A stretch of DNA of 64,000 nt from contig JAZLFM010000020.1 of the NCBI GenBank assembly GCA_045615765.1, forward strand, positions 1 to 64,000. Reading direction: 5' to 3'. Positions within the stretch are counted from its first letter, which is position 1, and each line of letters begins with the position of its first letter. Positions 1 to 7,118 of this stretch are shown here, piece after piece. Under the pieces are notes generated by a model. That model was not told the origin of the DNA and searched no databases. It saw only the letters and a program-made list of their open reading frames with translations. This stretch comes from UBA1715 sp045615765 (GTDB taxonomy: Bacteria > Bacteroidota > Bacteroidia > Bacteroidales > UBA1715). Both the position numbers and the translations under genes were made by a program.

Positions 1-516
1 CCAACATTTGCAAAGATGAATGTCAGTTCAAGCTCTAAACTGAAGAAACTGCTTTATGTGATTGCGCAAAGCGTTCCATTCAAACCCAATTTCTCTGTTT
101 TAGAAAGAGAGTTGGGAATATCGAGAAACGCACTGCCAGACTATTTCATGTATTTGGAAAAAGCGCAGTTGATTACCATGGTGAGAGAGAAAGCCACTGG
201 CATTAAGATATTAGAGAAAATAGATAAAATCTATTTAAATAATCCCAACCTATCTTACGCACTCACTGATGGCGAACCAAATGTCGGGACAATAAGAGAA
301 AATATATTTATCCAATTTCTACAGGAGTTATATCCGATTGTGTCCTCACCATCCCAAGCAGATTTTGAAGTGAACGGATATACGTTTGAAGTAGGAGGGA
401 AAAATAAGACTTCACGTCAAATCAAAGATATTGAGAATGCATATCTTGCCAAAGACGATATCGAGTACGTCAGCATGAAAGAGATCCCTCTTTGGATGTT
501 CGGATTCCTTTATTGA
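1..516 (+). CDS. C-terminal part of a DUF4143-type AAA ATPase (partial)
   Basis: The reading frame is open to the first base of the window, so the N-terminal ATPase part lies outside. What remains is the C-terminal DUF4143 region of the large Bacteroidota family of AAA+ ATPases (P-loop plus winged-helix/nuclease-like tail). A winged-helix segment (VPFKPNFSVLERELGISRN) is followed by the KIYLNNPNLSYAL stretch, the GTIREN motif, the FEVGGKNKTSRQI motif and the terminal PLWMFGFLY; these are family landmarks in the usual order. The molecular role of the family is not established. The gene stands at the edge of a decayed stretch and is followed by pseudogenes. I cannot tell whether the missing N-terminus is intact. 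Confidence 0.85.
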   Translation, partial: PTFAKMNVSSSSKLKKLLYVIAQSVPFKPNFSVLERELGISRNALPDYFMYLEKAQLITMVREKATGIKILEKIDKIYLNNPNLSYALTDGEPNVGTIRENIFIQFLQELYPIVSSPSQADFEVNGYTFEVGGKNKTSRQIKDIENAYLAKDDIEYVSMKEIPLWMFGFLY

Positions 517-684
517 GATCTGGTGCGACGAGATTTTTGCAGAGTTGCCTAAACAAGCATACAACTGCACTTTCTTCAAACGTAGCCATAGAGGGACAAA
601 CTGGGACAACCAGCTAAAATAAAGGCTCATGAGATCTTAGAACGTTTAAAATCAACGTCTCCGCAACAATTAATATTGTTTTAA
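515..684 (+). pseudogene. Frameshifted gene remnant, family not recognised
   Basis: Directly after the ATPase stop a protein-like stretch runs in another frame (reads EIWCDEIFAELPKQAYNC, then TFFKRSHRGTNWDNQ). It hits a stop near 610 and appears to continue after a single-base frame change as PAKIKAHEILERLKS to a stop at 682-684. There is no start codon of its own, so it looks like the C-terminal end of a gene whose body has been deleted. I do not recognise the family. The continuity across the frameshift is my inference from residue character only. Confidence 0.4.
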
Positions 685-1145
685 CAGACTTCTTGGAAAG
701 AGAGAAGACAAACGACTGCCACGAATGCAACAGAAGAAAGAGTGATAAATAACCCCGCAGTTCTTACAAAACATTGGGCGGTGCGTTTGTCGTTTACAGC
801 ATACCCTTTGAGCAGATAATCTTTGAGAACAGAGTTGGCCCAAATCCGGAATTTTGTGCTGGCAATGCTTTTTACACGATATACAACCGAAATGATAACG
901 TCCAGAGCATAAAATGCCACAGGTTGTTTTACTCCATCAACACGCAAAAAATGCGTGTTGTACGTTTGTGGTAATTCTTCATCTGAAAACACATTGTTTA
1001 TATGCTTTCTAATCGTCTTTTCGTCTCTTCCGAATAAGAGAGCCATCTGATTGGCTGTCAGCCAAATGGTTTCATTCTCCAGACGCACATCCAACTGGAT
1101 TTTCCCGTCTTCTGTCTAATAAATTTCAATCTTATTAGTGTTCAT
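681..1145 (-). pseudogene. RhuM-like virulence/DNA-binding protein, truncated, with in-frame amber codon
   Basis: On the minus strand an ATG at 1145 opens MNTNKIEIY, then a TAG at 1116-1118, then TEDGKIQLDVRLENETIWL and on through TANQMALLFGRDEKTIRKH and ALDVIISVVYRVKS to KDYLLKGYAVNDKR near 783. This matches the N-terminal ~115 residues of RhuM-family proteins (about 330 residues when whole). Those proteins normally have a Gln where the TAG stands (CAG to TAG). Family similarity ends near 783; the rest of the frame to 681 is a non-homologous tail with a hydrophobic run. Both the early stop and the missing two thirds argue for a dead gene. RhuM homologues often sit with mobile or toxin-antitoxin genes; the function is poorly known. 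Confidence 0.7.
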
Positions 1146-1296
1146 ACTTTTAAATTATTGGTATGATGCAAATTTAATATCTTTTCCCATTTTTTTGCCT
1201 TACGTGCCAATTTTCTTGTTACTTTTGACGAAACAAAATTTTAAAAGAACAAAAACAAGAAACAGAAAGATTTGAATTAACATATTGAATTTACGC

Positions 1297-1430
1297 TCTT
1301 ATTCTCTTTACTGAAAAGTCTGGAAAACTTATGGGTGAGAATAAGTAAGTGGAGGTTCACGTTTCGAGCGTGAGCTGATTCGTACTTATTTACCCAACGG
1401 CTATTCCAGACGCCTTCAGTAAAAATAAGA
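1297..1430. other. 134-nt long imperfect hairpin (possible structured RNA or MITE remnant)
   Basis: Six nested helices stack into one rod: 1297-1303 with 1424-1430 (7 bp), 1307-1315 with 1415-1423 (9 bp), 1318-1325 with 1404-1411 (8 bp), 1332-1336 with 1392-1396 (5 bp), 1340-1347 with 1383-1390 (8 bp) and 1357-1361 with 1369-1373 (5 bp, 7-nt loop). They are separated by small internal loops. No protein frame explains the pairing and there is no T-run at its foot, so it is not a plain terminator. The rod shape recalls 6S-type or msd-type RNAs, but I see no family signature and no reverse transcriptase nearby. It lies between the RhuM remnant and a small HTH gene. Confidence 0.55.
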
Positions 1431-1457
1431 CTCAAACGAACGGCTAACGCTTTTTTT

Positions 1458-1676
1458 ATGGAAGAATTCAACCAACTGCACATAGGAAAAATAATTCGGC
1501 AGGAGCTGAGGAGCCAGGGACGCAGCAATGTATGGTTTGCAAAGCAATTGGCTTGTCATCCAAGAACAATTGACAAAATTTTTCAAAAACAATTTATTGA
1601 TACCCTCCTGCTGTTGCGCATTTCTAAAGCACTTCAACACGATTTTTTTAAATACTATTCTGACTCGATGCGATAG
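1458..1676 (+). CDS. Small HTH (XRE-like) DNA-binding protein
   Basis: A 72-residue protein with the pattern of short Bacteroidota regulators: HIGKIIRQELRSQGRS, then WFAKQLACHPRTIDKIF (helix-turn-helix), then IDTLLLLRISKALQHDFFKYYS. The spacing of the WFAK, IDT and LLRIS motifs is that of the family. It probably binds DNA as a dimer; targets are unknown. An 11-bp direct repeat lies just downstream (1681-1714), next to the promoter of the following gene, and is a candidate binding site. The start follows a T-run with no Shine-Dalgarno site, as is normal here. Base composition does not differ obviously from that of its neighbours. Confidence 0.75.
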   Translation: MEEFNQLHIGKIIRQELRSQGRSNVWFAKQLACHPRTIDKIFQKQFIDTLLLLRISKALQHDFFKYYSDSMR

Positions 1677-1714
1677 CCCGAATTGGGCTATAAAATAACG
1701 CCAAATTGGGCTAT
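1672..1714. promoter_or_regulatory. Candidate operator: palindrome plus 11-bp direct repeat
   Basis: The sequence AATTGGGCTAT occurs perfectly at 1681-1691 and 1704-1714, starts 23 bp apart. The first copy also forms a palindrome with ATAGCCC at 1673-1679. The second copy abuts the expected -33 region of the promoter at 1746-1753. This layout fits repression of the next gene by a DNA-binding protein, most simply the HTH protein encoded at 1458-1676. That link is inference. Confidence 0.45.
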
Positions 1715-1745
1715 TGTTTCTTAAATGTTCTACAACCTTAGGTTT

Positions 1746-1753
1746 TATCTTTG
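1746..1753 (+). promoter_or_regulatory. Bacteroidota -7 promoter element (TATCTTTG)
   Basis: TATCTTTG fits the TAnnTTTG -7 consensus and stands 15 bp before the ATG at 1769, so the expected transcript has a leader of about 10 nt. It separates this gene from the HTH gene, giving it its own, possibly repressible, promoter. Confidence 0.6.
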
Positions 1754-1768
1754 TAAAAAAAAACATTT

Positions 1769-2482
1769 ATGGGAGATTTTATAGATGATTTTTCCAAAAA
1801 TTTTTGGAATCGGGCTGGTCGTAATACAGCTGATAGAGTGAGTAATGCTGTTTTTGGTGATAACTGGGCACGACCACATAAAATAATTTCAGACGAAGCA
1901 CGGGCAGATGCTATTCGTCAACGAGCGGAAGCGGAAGCTTACGAAATAGAGTCAAGAGCGGATCTTGCTGAAAAAATAGCCAATAAAAACCAAATAAACG
2001 CTATCGATGCTGCTGTGCTACAAAATATTGATAAAGTAATTGCTATGCCTTTTTCAAATGACGCAAACGAACTTGCACATCAATTAAGCGGATTGGCAAT
2101 ACAATTGGCGACTAATTCATTTTCAAAGTCAAGCGAAGAAGACAAGGTGCGAGCAAAATATACCGAAGCAGTTTTTGAGAAATACAAACAAGGATTAAAT
2201 ATATTGATTGCGAAAGACCCAGACAATTCCAACATTGATTATTTGATGGATGCGTTTTATAAAGCAGAGAAAAAAAAGAATCAGAAAATAAGAAGAATAA
2301 AAATATTTCTCTTGATCTTTATGTTGATTATTTGGGCTTTCTTTTTTCTCGCGGGGCTTGACGGGGCTTCGCGTGGACGCGGATTTGGATTACTTGTTGT
2401 AACAAGTATCATAGCATTTTCTGTAATTACGATTCTTATTTATAGAGTAAAAAGAAAAAAGGAATTTCGTAAAATATTATAA
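1769..2482 (+). CDS. Unknown protein: coiled-coil body with two C-terminal membrane helices
   Basis: I do not recognise this 237-residue protein. Residues ~40-80 are rich in Ala, Glu, Arg and Lys (ARADAIRQRAEAEAYEIESR) and look like a long charged helix or coiled coil. Residues ~90-165 are helical and soluble-looking. Two hydrophobic segments, about 178-195 (IFLLIFMLIIWAFFFLAGL) and 207-225, form a C-terminal membrane anchor separated by a short Gly/Arg-rich loop, and the protein ends in a basic tail. No signal peptide is seen, so the body is probably cytoplasmic. A promoter at 1746-1753 and operator-like repeats precede it. Another unknown gene follows after 23 nt, so the two may form an operon. 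Confidence 0.75.
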   Translation: MGDFIDDFSKNFWNRAGRNTADRVSNAVFGDNWARPHKIISDEARADAIRQRAEAEAYEIESRADLAEKIANKNQINAIDAAVLQNIDKVIAMPFSNDANELAHQLSGLAIQLATNSFSKSSEEDKVRAKYTEAVFEKYKQGLNILIAKDPDNSNIDYLMDAFYKAEKKKNQKIRRIKIFLLIFMLIIWAFFFLAGLDGASRGRGFGLLVVTSIIAFSVITILIYRVKRKKEFRKIL

Positions 2483-2505
2483 GCAACCCATTAAATCAAA
2501 TAATT

Positions 2506-3207
2506 ATGAACGCTTTTAGACATGTATTAGATGTGTATGCAAATGCACGAGACCTTCAGGGAAATCCTGAATTTGTAGGATATGGAAATCCTTTTAGTGA
2601 TGTGCTAATTATTGGACAAGAAAATACTATGCAGGGAGTGGATTGGGAAAAATTCGCCAGAGACAATTGTCAACAATGGATTCAAACAATAAAAGAGAAT
2701 TTGCGAGCTCACGAACTTTGTGAAGTGGAAGGAGCACAACCTTCCGATTATAAGTTCCCCGAATTTTTTAATCCAAGAAATCCATTTTTTCCGAAGAAAG
2801 TTGATTTTCAAGAAAGTCATACATGGTACAACTATCAAAAAATTATGGATGTTGTGTGTCCTCACAGTGGCAATTTATACAATTTCTTTGACCATTGTTT
2901 TATAACTGAAATGAGCAATATTTGTAGTACTCATAATCCGCAGTCAAAAGACGTGGAACATAGCATAGCTCATCGTTTCGACTTGATGAAAGAAACCAAG
3001 GATTTTTGGTCGCATTTCAAGGTTGTTATTTTGGCATGTGGGCATTATGCCGATGCCATCAAAGACAAAGAAAAATTTCCGACATTGTATGAAGATATGT
3101 TTGGTTCGGCAGAAGCCTGTTTTACAAAACAGTTGTCGCAAGTGTCAAATGAAGAAATCGAACGAATCAAGTCAGTCATCGCATATAAACTAAACTTGAA
3201 TGTATAG
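2506..3207 (+). CDS. Unknown protein, weak uracil-DNA-glycosylase-like pattern
   Basis: A 233-residue soluble protein of no family I can name. NPFSDVLIIGQENT near residue 28 resembles the first motif of the uracil-DNA-glycosylase superfamily (a hydrophobic strand followed by a G-x-x-P/N-type loop). Later stretches TWYNYQKIMD (residues ~106-115), DHCFITEMSN (~129-138) and FKVVILACGHY (~168-178) alternate strands and helices as in that alpha/beta fold. This is pattern-level inference without an alignment. The gene lies 23 nt after the membrane/coiled-coil gene on the same strand and may share its transcript. Confidence 0.7.
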   Translation: MNAFRHVLDVYANARDLQGNPEFVGYGNPFSDVLIIGQENTMQGVDWEKFARDNCQQWIQTIKENLRAHELCEVEGAQPSDYKFPEFFNPRNPFFPKKVDFQESHTWYNYQKIMDVVCPHSGNLYNFFDHCFITEMSNICSTHNPQSKDVEHSIAHRFDLMKETKDFWSHFKVVILACGHYADAIKDKEKFPTLYEDMFGSAEACFTKQLSQVSNEEIERIKSVIAYKLNLNV

Positions 3208-3254
3208 CTTGTTCTCTCTATGTAGGATTTATTCTTAAATAATAATAAAAGAAC

Positions 3255-3971
3255 ATGAAGAAGATTGTTTGGTGTATAGTTGTTTTGTCGCTTTTCGGAT
3301 TGCAGGGATTTGCTCAAGAAAGCACATCTATTGATTCTGTCCGAGTTTGGCAAATGCGTGCTGAGAAAAATGATGTCGGGGCAATGATTAATTTATTCAT
3401 ATATTATTCTCAACAGCAAAACGAAACAGAATTCTATAAATATGCTCAGAAACTTGATGAATTCATTGAAGAATACAATGCAATAAAAATTTTTTTGGAT
3501 GTTCCCTATATCATCGGATTGTATTATCTAACAGATGATTATTCTGTAACACCCCAAGACATAACTAAAGGAATAAATTACATAAAATATGCGGCAGAAA
3601 ATGGTTGTACGGAAGCACAATATCAATTGGGAATAATTTATCACGAAGGTAGATATGGACAAGCAAAGGATTTAAACGAGTCCTTCAAATGGTATCAAAT
3701 AGCAGCAGAATTGGGTCATAGTGGTGCTATGCTATTGCTTGGAATGGCATATAATAATGGGGATGGAGTTGCAAAAAACAATGAAGAGGGACTTCGGTGG
3801 ATTACCCAAAGTGCAAATTTAGGCAACAACATAGCTGCTTATTTTCTCGGCGTATTTTACTTTGAGGCTATAGAAATTAAAGATGTGTCAAAGGCACGAT
3901 ATTGGTTACAAAAGGCTATTGAACTTGGAAATGAAATGGCTATACAATACAAAAAAGAACATGGGCTATAA
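3255..3971 (+). CDS. Secreted Sel1-repeat protein
   Basis: The first ~20 residues form a signal peptide (MKKIVWCIVVLSLFGLQGFAQ), so the protein is exported. From about residue 105 to the end there are roughly four Sel1-like (TPR-type) repeats, recognisable by A-x-x-G-x-x-x-A-x-x-x-L-G-x-x-Y spacing: AAENGCTEAQYQLGIIYHEG, AAELGHSGAMLLLGMAYNNG, SANLGNNIAAYFLGVFYF and the last one around ELGNEMAIQY. Such repeats make helical scaffolds for protein-protein contacts. Partner and process are unknown. The gene stands alone, 47 nt after the preceding gene, and is followed by a terminator-like hairpin. Confidence 0.85.
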   Translation: MKKIVWCIVVLSLFGLQGFAQESTSIDSVRVWQMRAEKNDVGAMINLFIYYSQQQNETEFYKYAQKLDEFIEEYNAIKIFLDVPYIIGLYYLTDDYSVTPQDITKGINYIKYAAENGCTEAQYQLGIIYHEGRYGQAKDLNESFKWYQIAAELGHSGAMLLLGMAYNNGDGVAKNNEEGLRWITQSANLGNNIAAYFLGVFYFEAIEIKDVSKARYWLQKAIELGNEMAIQYKKEHGL

Positions 3972-4000
3972 AGGGATTTTCGCAGGGGAGTCCCTTTTTT
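3969..4000 (+). terminator. Terminator after the Sel1-repeat gene
   Basis: AAAGGGA (3970-3976) pairs with TCCCTTT (3991-3997) across a 14-nt loop and runs into six Ts. The stem begins on the stop codon of the Sel1-repeat gene. Confidence 0.5.
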
Positions 4001-4060
4001 GTACAAATTAAGATAGCGGCAAATGGCAGGGCTATAAAAAATTATAATACTCCCCAAATT

Positions 4061-4339
4061 TTGAACAACAATCAACTTTTCTTTATAGAAGATTCTATTA
4101 GTGAAAATAAAATTGACAACATCTACAATACAAGAGAAACGAAAGAATACTTTGTAAAAAGAGAATTAGCAATTAAAGAACAAGAGAAATGGTGTAACGG
4201 AAGAGTTAATCCAAAACCTTTAGAAGAATTCTATAGTTCATGTAATCAAATTTCAAAAGTTGTCGCCACCCCAACAGTCTCTTACGGCAAAAAAAATACT
4301 CTCCCCTTGCATCAACTATTGCAAGGGGATTTTTTGTGA
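4061..4339 (+). other. Doubtful 92-residue reading frame between two terminators
   Basis: A frame of 92 residues with plausible charged composition in its first ~65 residues (for example REL AIKEQEKWCNGR) runs on through a clear terminator hairpin at 4302-4329 and ends beyond it. The last ~20 residues are therefore not real coding sequence. It may be a gene remnant, or the space may encode a small RNA. I recognise no family. The rest of the 545-nt interval 3972-4516 shows only the two terminators and a promoter at 4505. Confidence 0.2.
4301..4336 (+). terminator. Rho-independent terminator
   Basis: TCCCCTTGC (4302-4310) pairs perfectly with GCAAGGGGA (4321-4329) and is followed by a T-run. 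No convincing complete gene ends just before it, which points to a lost gene or a small RNA upstream. Confidence 0.8.
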
Positions 4340-4504
4340 TATTTTCTACTGAAAACTTTTTGTGTTTTTGGCGAAAGTTTTTAGAAAATTCATAAGTTGA
4401 ATAAGCGAGGACTTAATTTTAGAGATGAAAAAAAGCAATAGCGATGAAATTTTCTGTCGCAAGAATTATAACTCAACTATGCACAAAAATTTCAAGCCAA
4501 TCAC

Positions 4505-4512
4505 TACTTTTG
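4505..4512 (+). promoter_or_regulatory. -7 element (TACTTTTG) predicting a leaderless mRNA
   Basis: TACTTTTG matches TAnnTTTG and ends only 4 bp before the ATG at 4517. The same element before tRNA-Leu ends 7 nt before the mature tRNA 5' end. By that measure transcription should start at or next to the ATG, giving little or no 5' leader. Confidence 0.5.
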
Positions 4513-4516
4513 CAAT

Positions 4517-5290
4517 ATGGCATTAACGAATATAGAAAAACATTACAACAAGCATTCGGAAGACAAACGATTGCTACGTAGGCACGGCATTGTTGAGTTC
4601 GAAACGACAATGTATCACTTGCATCGTTTCCTACAACCAGGTAACTCTATTTTAGATGTTGGAGCTGGAACAGGTCGATATTGTTCTGCACTAATGGCAG
4701 AAGGATATCAAGTAAAAGCCGTTGAACTTGTTCGTCGCAATATTGAGGTGTTTTTACAACGCGAACCTACCGCAGATGTTGTGCAAGGCGATGCCAGAAA
4801 TATGCCATCTATACCGACAGATTTGGCCGACATTACGCTACTGCTTGGTCCGCTCTATCATCTTGTCAGTGATGAAGAAAAAATAAAAGCATTGAGCGAA
4901 GCAAAACGAGTAACAAAACCTGGAGGTTTGATTTTTGTAGCCTACTTAATGAATGAATACAGCATCCTCTCCTATTGTTTTGACGAAGAAAGAATAGAAA
5001 ACTTATTAGCGCAAGGAGCCGTTGATAAAAATTACCATGTTCAAGTGCAAGAAGGTGAATTGTACGATTATGTTCGTCTGGAAGACATCAACCGATTAAA
5101 TGAGAAAACCGGATTGGAACGAGTCACCATTTTTTCCCCTGACGGTGCGGCAGATTATATGCGCACACGCATCAATCACATGAGCGACGAGACATTCTCA
5201 CGCTTCATTGAATATCAAAAATGTATATCCGAACGACAAGAACTGATTGGTGCCGGCAGCCATGTTGTAGATGTAGTACGAAGTAAATAA
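4517..5290 (+). CDS. Class I SAM-dependent methyltransferase
   Basis: A 257-residue Rossmann methyltransferase. Motif I is SILDVGAGTGRYCSAL (about residues 44-59), the acidic end of strand 2 is VKAVEL, and the later motif is LLLGPLYHLVSDEEKIKAL followed by KPGGLIFVAY. These are the SAM-binding landmarks of the Methyltransf_11/25 type. The substrate cannot be told from sequence. It has its own promoter right at the start codon and converges on the U32 peptidase gene, 7 nt away at the 3' ends. Length and motif order are complete. Confidence 0.88.
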   Translation: MALTNIEKHYNKHSEDKRLLRRHGIVEFETTMYHLHRFLQPGNSILDVGAGTGRYCSALMAEGYQVKAVELVRRNIEVFLQREPTADVVQGDARNMPSIPTDLADITLLLGPLYHLVSDEEKIKALSEAKRVTKPGGLIFVAYLMNEYSILSYCFDEERIENLLAQGAVDKNYHVQVQEGELYDYVRLEDINRLNEKTGLERVTIFSPDGAADYMRTRINHMSDETFSRFIEYQKCISERQELIGAGSHVVDVVRSK

Positions 5291-5297
5291 CTTCACT

Positions 5298-7115
5298 TTA
5301 TTCCACATAAATATTCATTTCGCATTTTTCGCAATCAAATTCAACACGAAAACGATGTGAATTATCTGCTAAATAGATAGGTTCTGCATTTCCTTTTTTA
5401 CATGCTTTCATCTGATAGCGAATACAATATTTTGTAGTCATAAGCGGCACATTCAATCTATGTTCCAGTTCAAATGCACGCTGAGTAACCTCAACGCCAT
5501 GTCGTTTATAGAAATCTTGAGATTTTTTATTTGCAACATTCAAGCGATAATCCAAAGGTTCACTTAACGGATATTGTAACTCGTTTTTTGTAATTGAATT
5601 TGTTTTCTTTACTTCAAATGAAGAAATTATGTTTTGTCGCAATTGTTCGCACAAATTACGGCGTAATTCATTCAGTTGGGCTATTGGAACAAATGGAACT
5701 TGTTTGAAATTTGCAGAAAACGAAGCTACTTCAAATATAGTATCCCCCATTTTCAACATTTGCGTACGAAGATTCGAAAGAGCCATAGCTTCATTCTTGG
5801 CAAAATCAACTATTGGATAAGCTATAGTTGCTTTTTCTCCTGAAACAATCGACATTTCTGCAAACATCTCGTTTCCTTCCACAGAAAAATTCAAAGAAAC
5901 TGGGATTTTTCTACAAGTTGAACTTTGCTCTAATTTCTTTTGAAATTCTATATCAAAATTCCGCCAAATATCTGTACCAACAGGCACATAAATATTCTTG
6001 TTTAGCGATACCAATTGTGCGTTAACCGAATTTACCTGCACGCCAGTAAGTTCATTCTTCTCGTTGAAAAAACAAAGACCATCACCATTGTGTAATGGAA
6101 TGTTCGACTTGATGCGTATGCTGTTTTTTCCTCGCTGATTACCCTTTTGTTCAAACGATTCGGTTACCTTTCCTATATATTCTCCCTGAGATTTTGGAGA
6201 ACGAATATTCGCAATATCGCCATGTCGTTTTTCTACAAAATAAGTCGTAAAGCCACGAGAGAAAGTTTTTTCTATATGAGGAGCAAACGAAAACGATTCC
6301 AAACCATACGAACTTCGTTGCAAATCCTTTCTTTTCGCAAGAACCGCATCTATTTTTTTACGAAGCGCTGCTGTTACATTTTTCACATAATCAGCATCCT
6401 TCAAACGGCCTTCGATTTTAAAACTAGAAATTCCCGCATCAATCAACTGCTCTACATAATCGCCTAAATGTAAGTCTTTTGTAGAAAGGAAATAGCCTTG
6501 TTTTTCCTCACCAAGTCCTTGCAAAGAATATTTATGTCGGCACATTTGGGCACATTCGCCACGGTTTCCGCTACGGCCAGTAGTAGAGGCACTCATATAA
6601 CATTGACCGTTATAGCAAACGCACAAGGCACCATGTACAAAATATTCAAGTGGAACAGTCGTTTTTTCGGCAATTTCACGAATTTGTTTCAAGTTTAATT
6701 CTCGTGCAAGAACAACCTGCGAGCAACCAATACTTTCCAAGAAAGCGACCTTTTCGGGTGTACGGTTATTCATCTGCGTACTCGCATGTATCGGAATCGG
6801 AGGCAAATTACATTCAAACAAACCCAAATCCTGCACAATCAGTGCATCGACCGAAATTTCGTACAATTTCCATATAAGTTTCTCAACCTCAACAAGTTCG
6901 TTGTCGTACAAAATTGTGTTTATCGTAACATACACTTTTGCATGAAACTGATGTGCATATTCGACCAGTTTGGCAATATCTTCCAATGAATTTGAAGCCG
7001 ACACACGAGCGCCAAATGCTGACGCACCAATATACACCGCATCGGCCCCATGGTCAATGGCAGCAATACCAACGGCTAGATTTTTTGCCGGAGCAAGTAG
7101 TTCAATGAATCTCAT
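5298..7115 (-). CDS. U32 family peptidase-like protein (RlhA/TrhP-type RNA hydroxylation factor)
   Basis: A 605-residue member of the U32 'collagenase-like' family. It opens with FIELLAPAKN and GADAVYIGASAFGAR. The U32 signature lies at 159-192 (EYFVHGALCVCYNGQC, then GNRGECAQMC) with Cys165, 167, 172, 188 and 192, which in the family include iron-sulfur ligands. Its length and the extra C-terminal region place it nearer to RlhA (YdcP, 23S rRNA C2501 hydroxylation) than to the shorter TrhP (YegQ, tRNA uridine hydroxylation); which RNA it serves is inference. The ATG at 7115 comes only 3 nt after the stop of the higA antitoxin gene and I see no promoter between them, so it is probably read from the higBA promoter. 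Confidence 0.88.
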   Translation of the reverse strand: MRFIELLAPAKNLAVGIAAIDHGADAVYIGASAFGARVSASNSLEDIAKLVEYAHQFHAKVYVTINTILYDNELVEVEKLIWKLYEISVDALIVQDLGLFECNLPPIPIHASTQMNNRTPEKVAFLESIGCSQVVLARELNLKQIREIAEKTTVPLEYFVHGALCVCYNGQCYMSASTTGRSGNRGECAQMCRHKYSLQGLGEEKQGYFLSTKDLHLGDYVEQLIDAGISSFKIEGRLKDADYVKNVTAALRKKIDAVLAKRKDLQRSSYGLESFSFAPHIEKTFSRGFTTYFVEKRHGDIANIRSPKSQGEYIGKVTESFEQKGNQRGKNSIRIKSNIPLHNGDGLCFFNEKNELTGVQVNSVNAQLVSLNKNIYVPVGTDIWRNFDIEFQKKLEQSSTCRKIPVSLNFSVEGNEMFAEMSIVSGEKATIAYPIVDFAKNEAMALSNLRTQMLKMGDTIFEVASFSANFKQVPFVPIAQLNELRRNLCEQLRQNIISSFEVKKTNSITKNELQYPLSEPLDYRLNVANKKSQDFYKRHGVEVTQRAFELEHRLNVPLMTTKYCIRYQMKACKKGNAEPIYLADNSHRFRVEFDCEKCEMNIYVE

Positions 7116-7118
7116 AAA

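Noticed and set aside
1297..1430. Hairpin as a 6S RNA, integron attC site or retron RNA
   Set aside because: It is shorter than typical 6S RNA and has no clear central bubble. There are no paired GTTRRRY/RYYYAAC core sites, and no integrase or reverse transcriptase gene lies nearby.
4061..4339. 92-residue reading frame as a real gene
   Set aside because: It runs through a clear terminator hairpin and ends past it, and no family is recognisable. Kept only as a doubtful entry.
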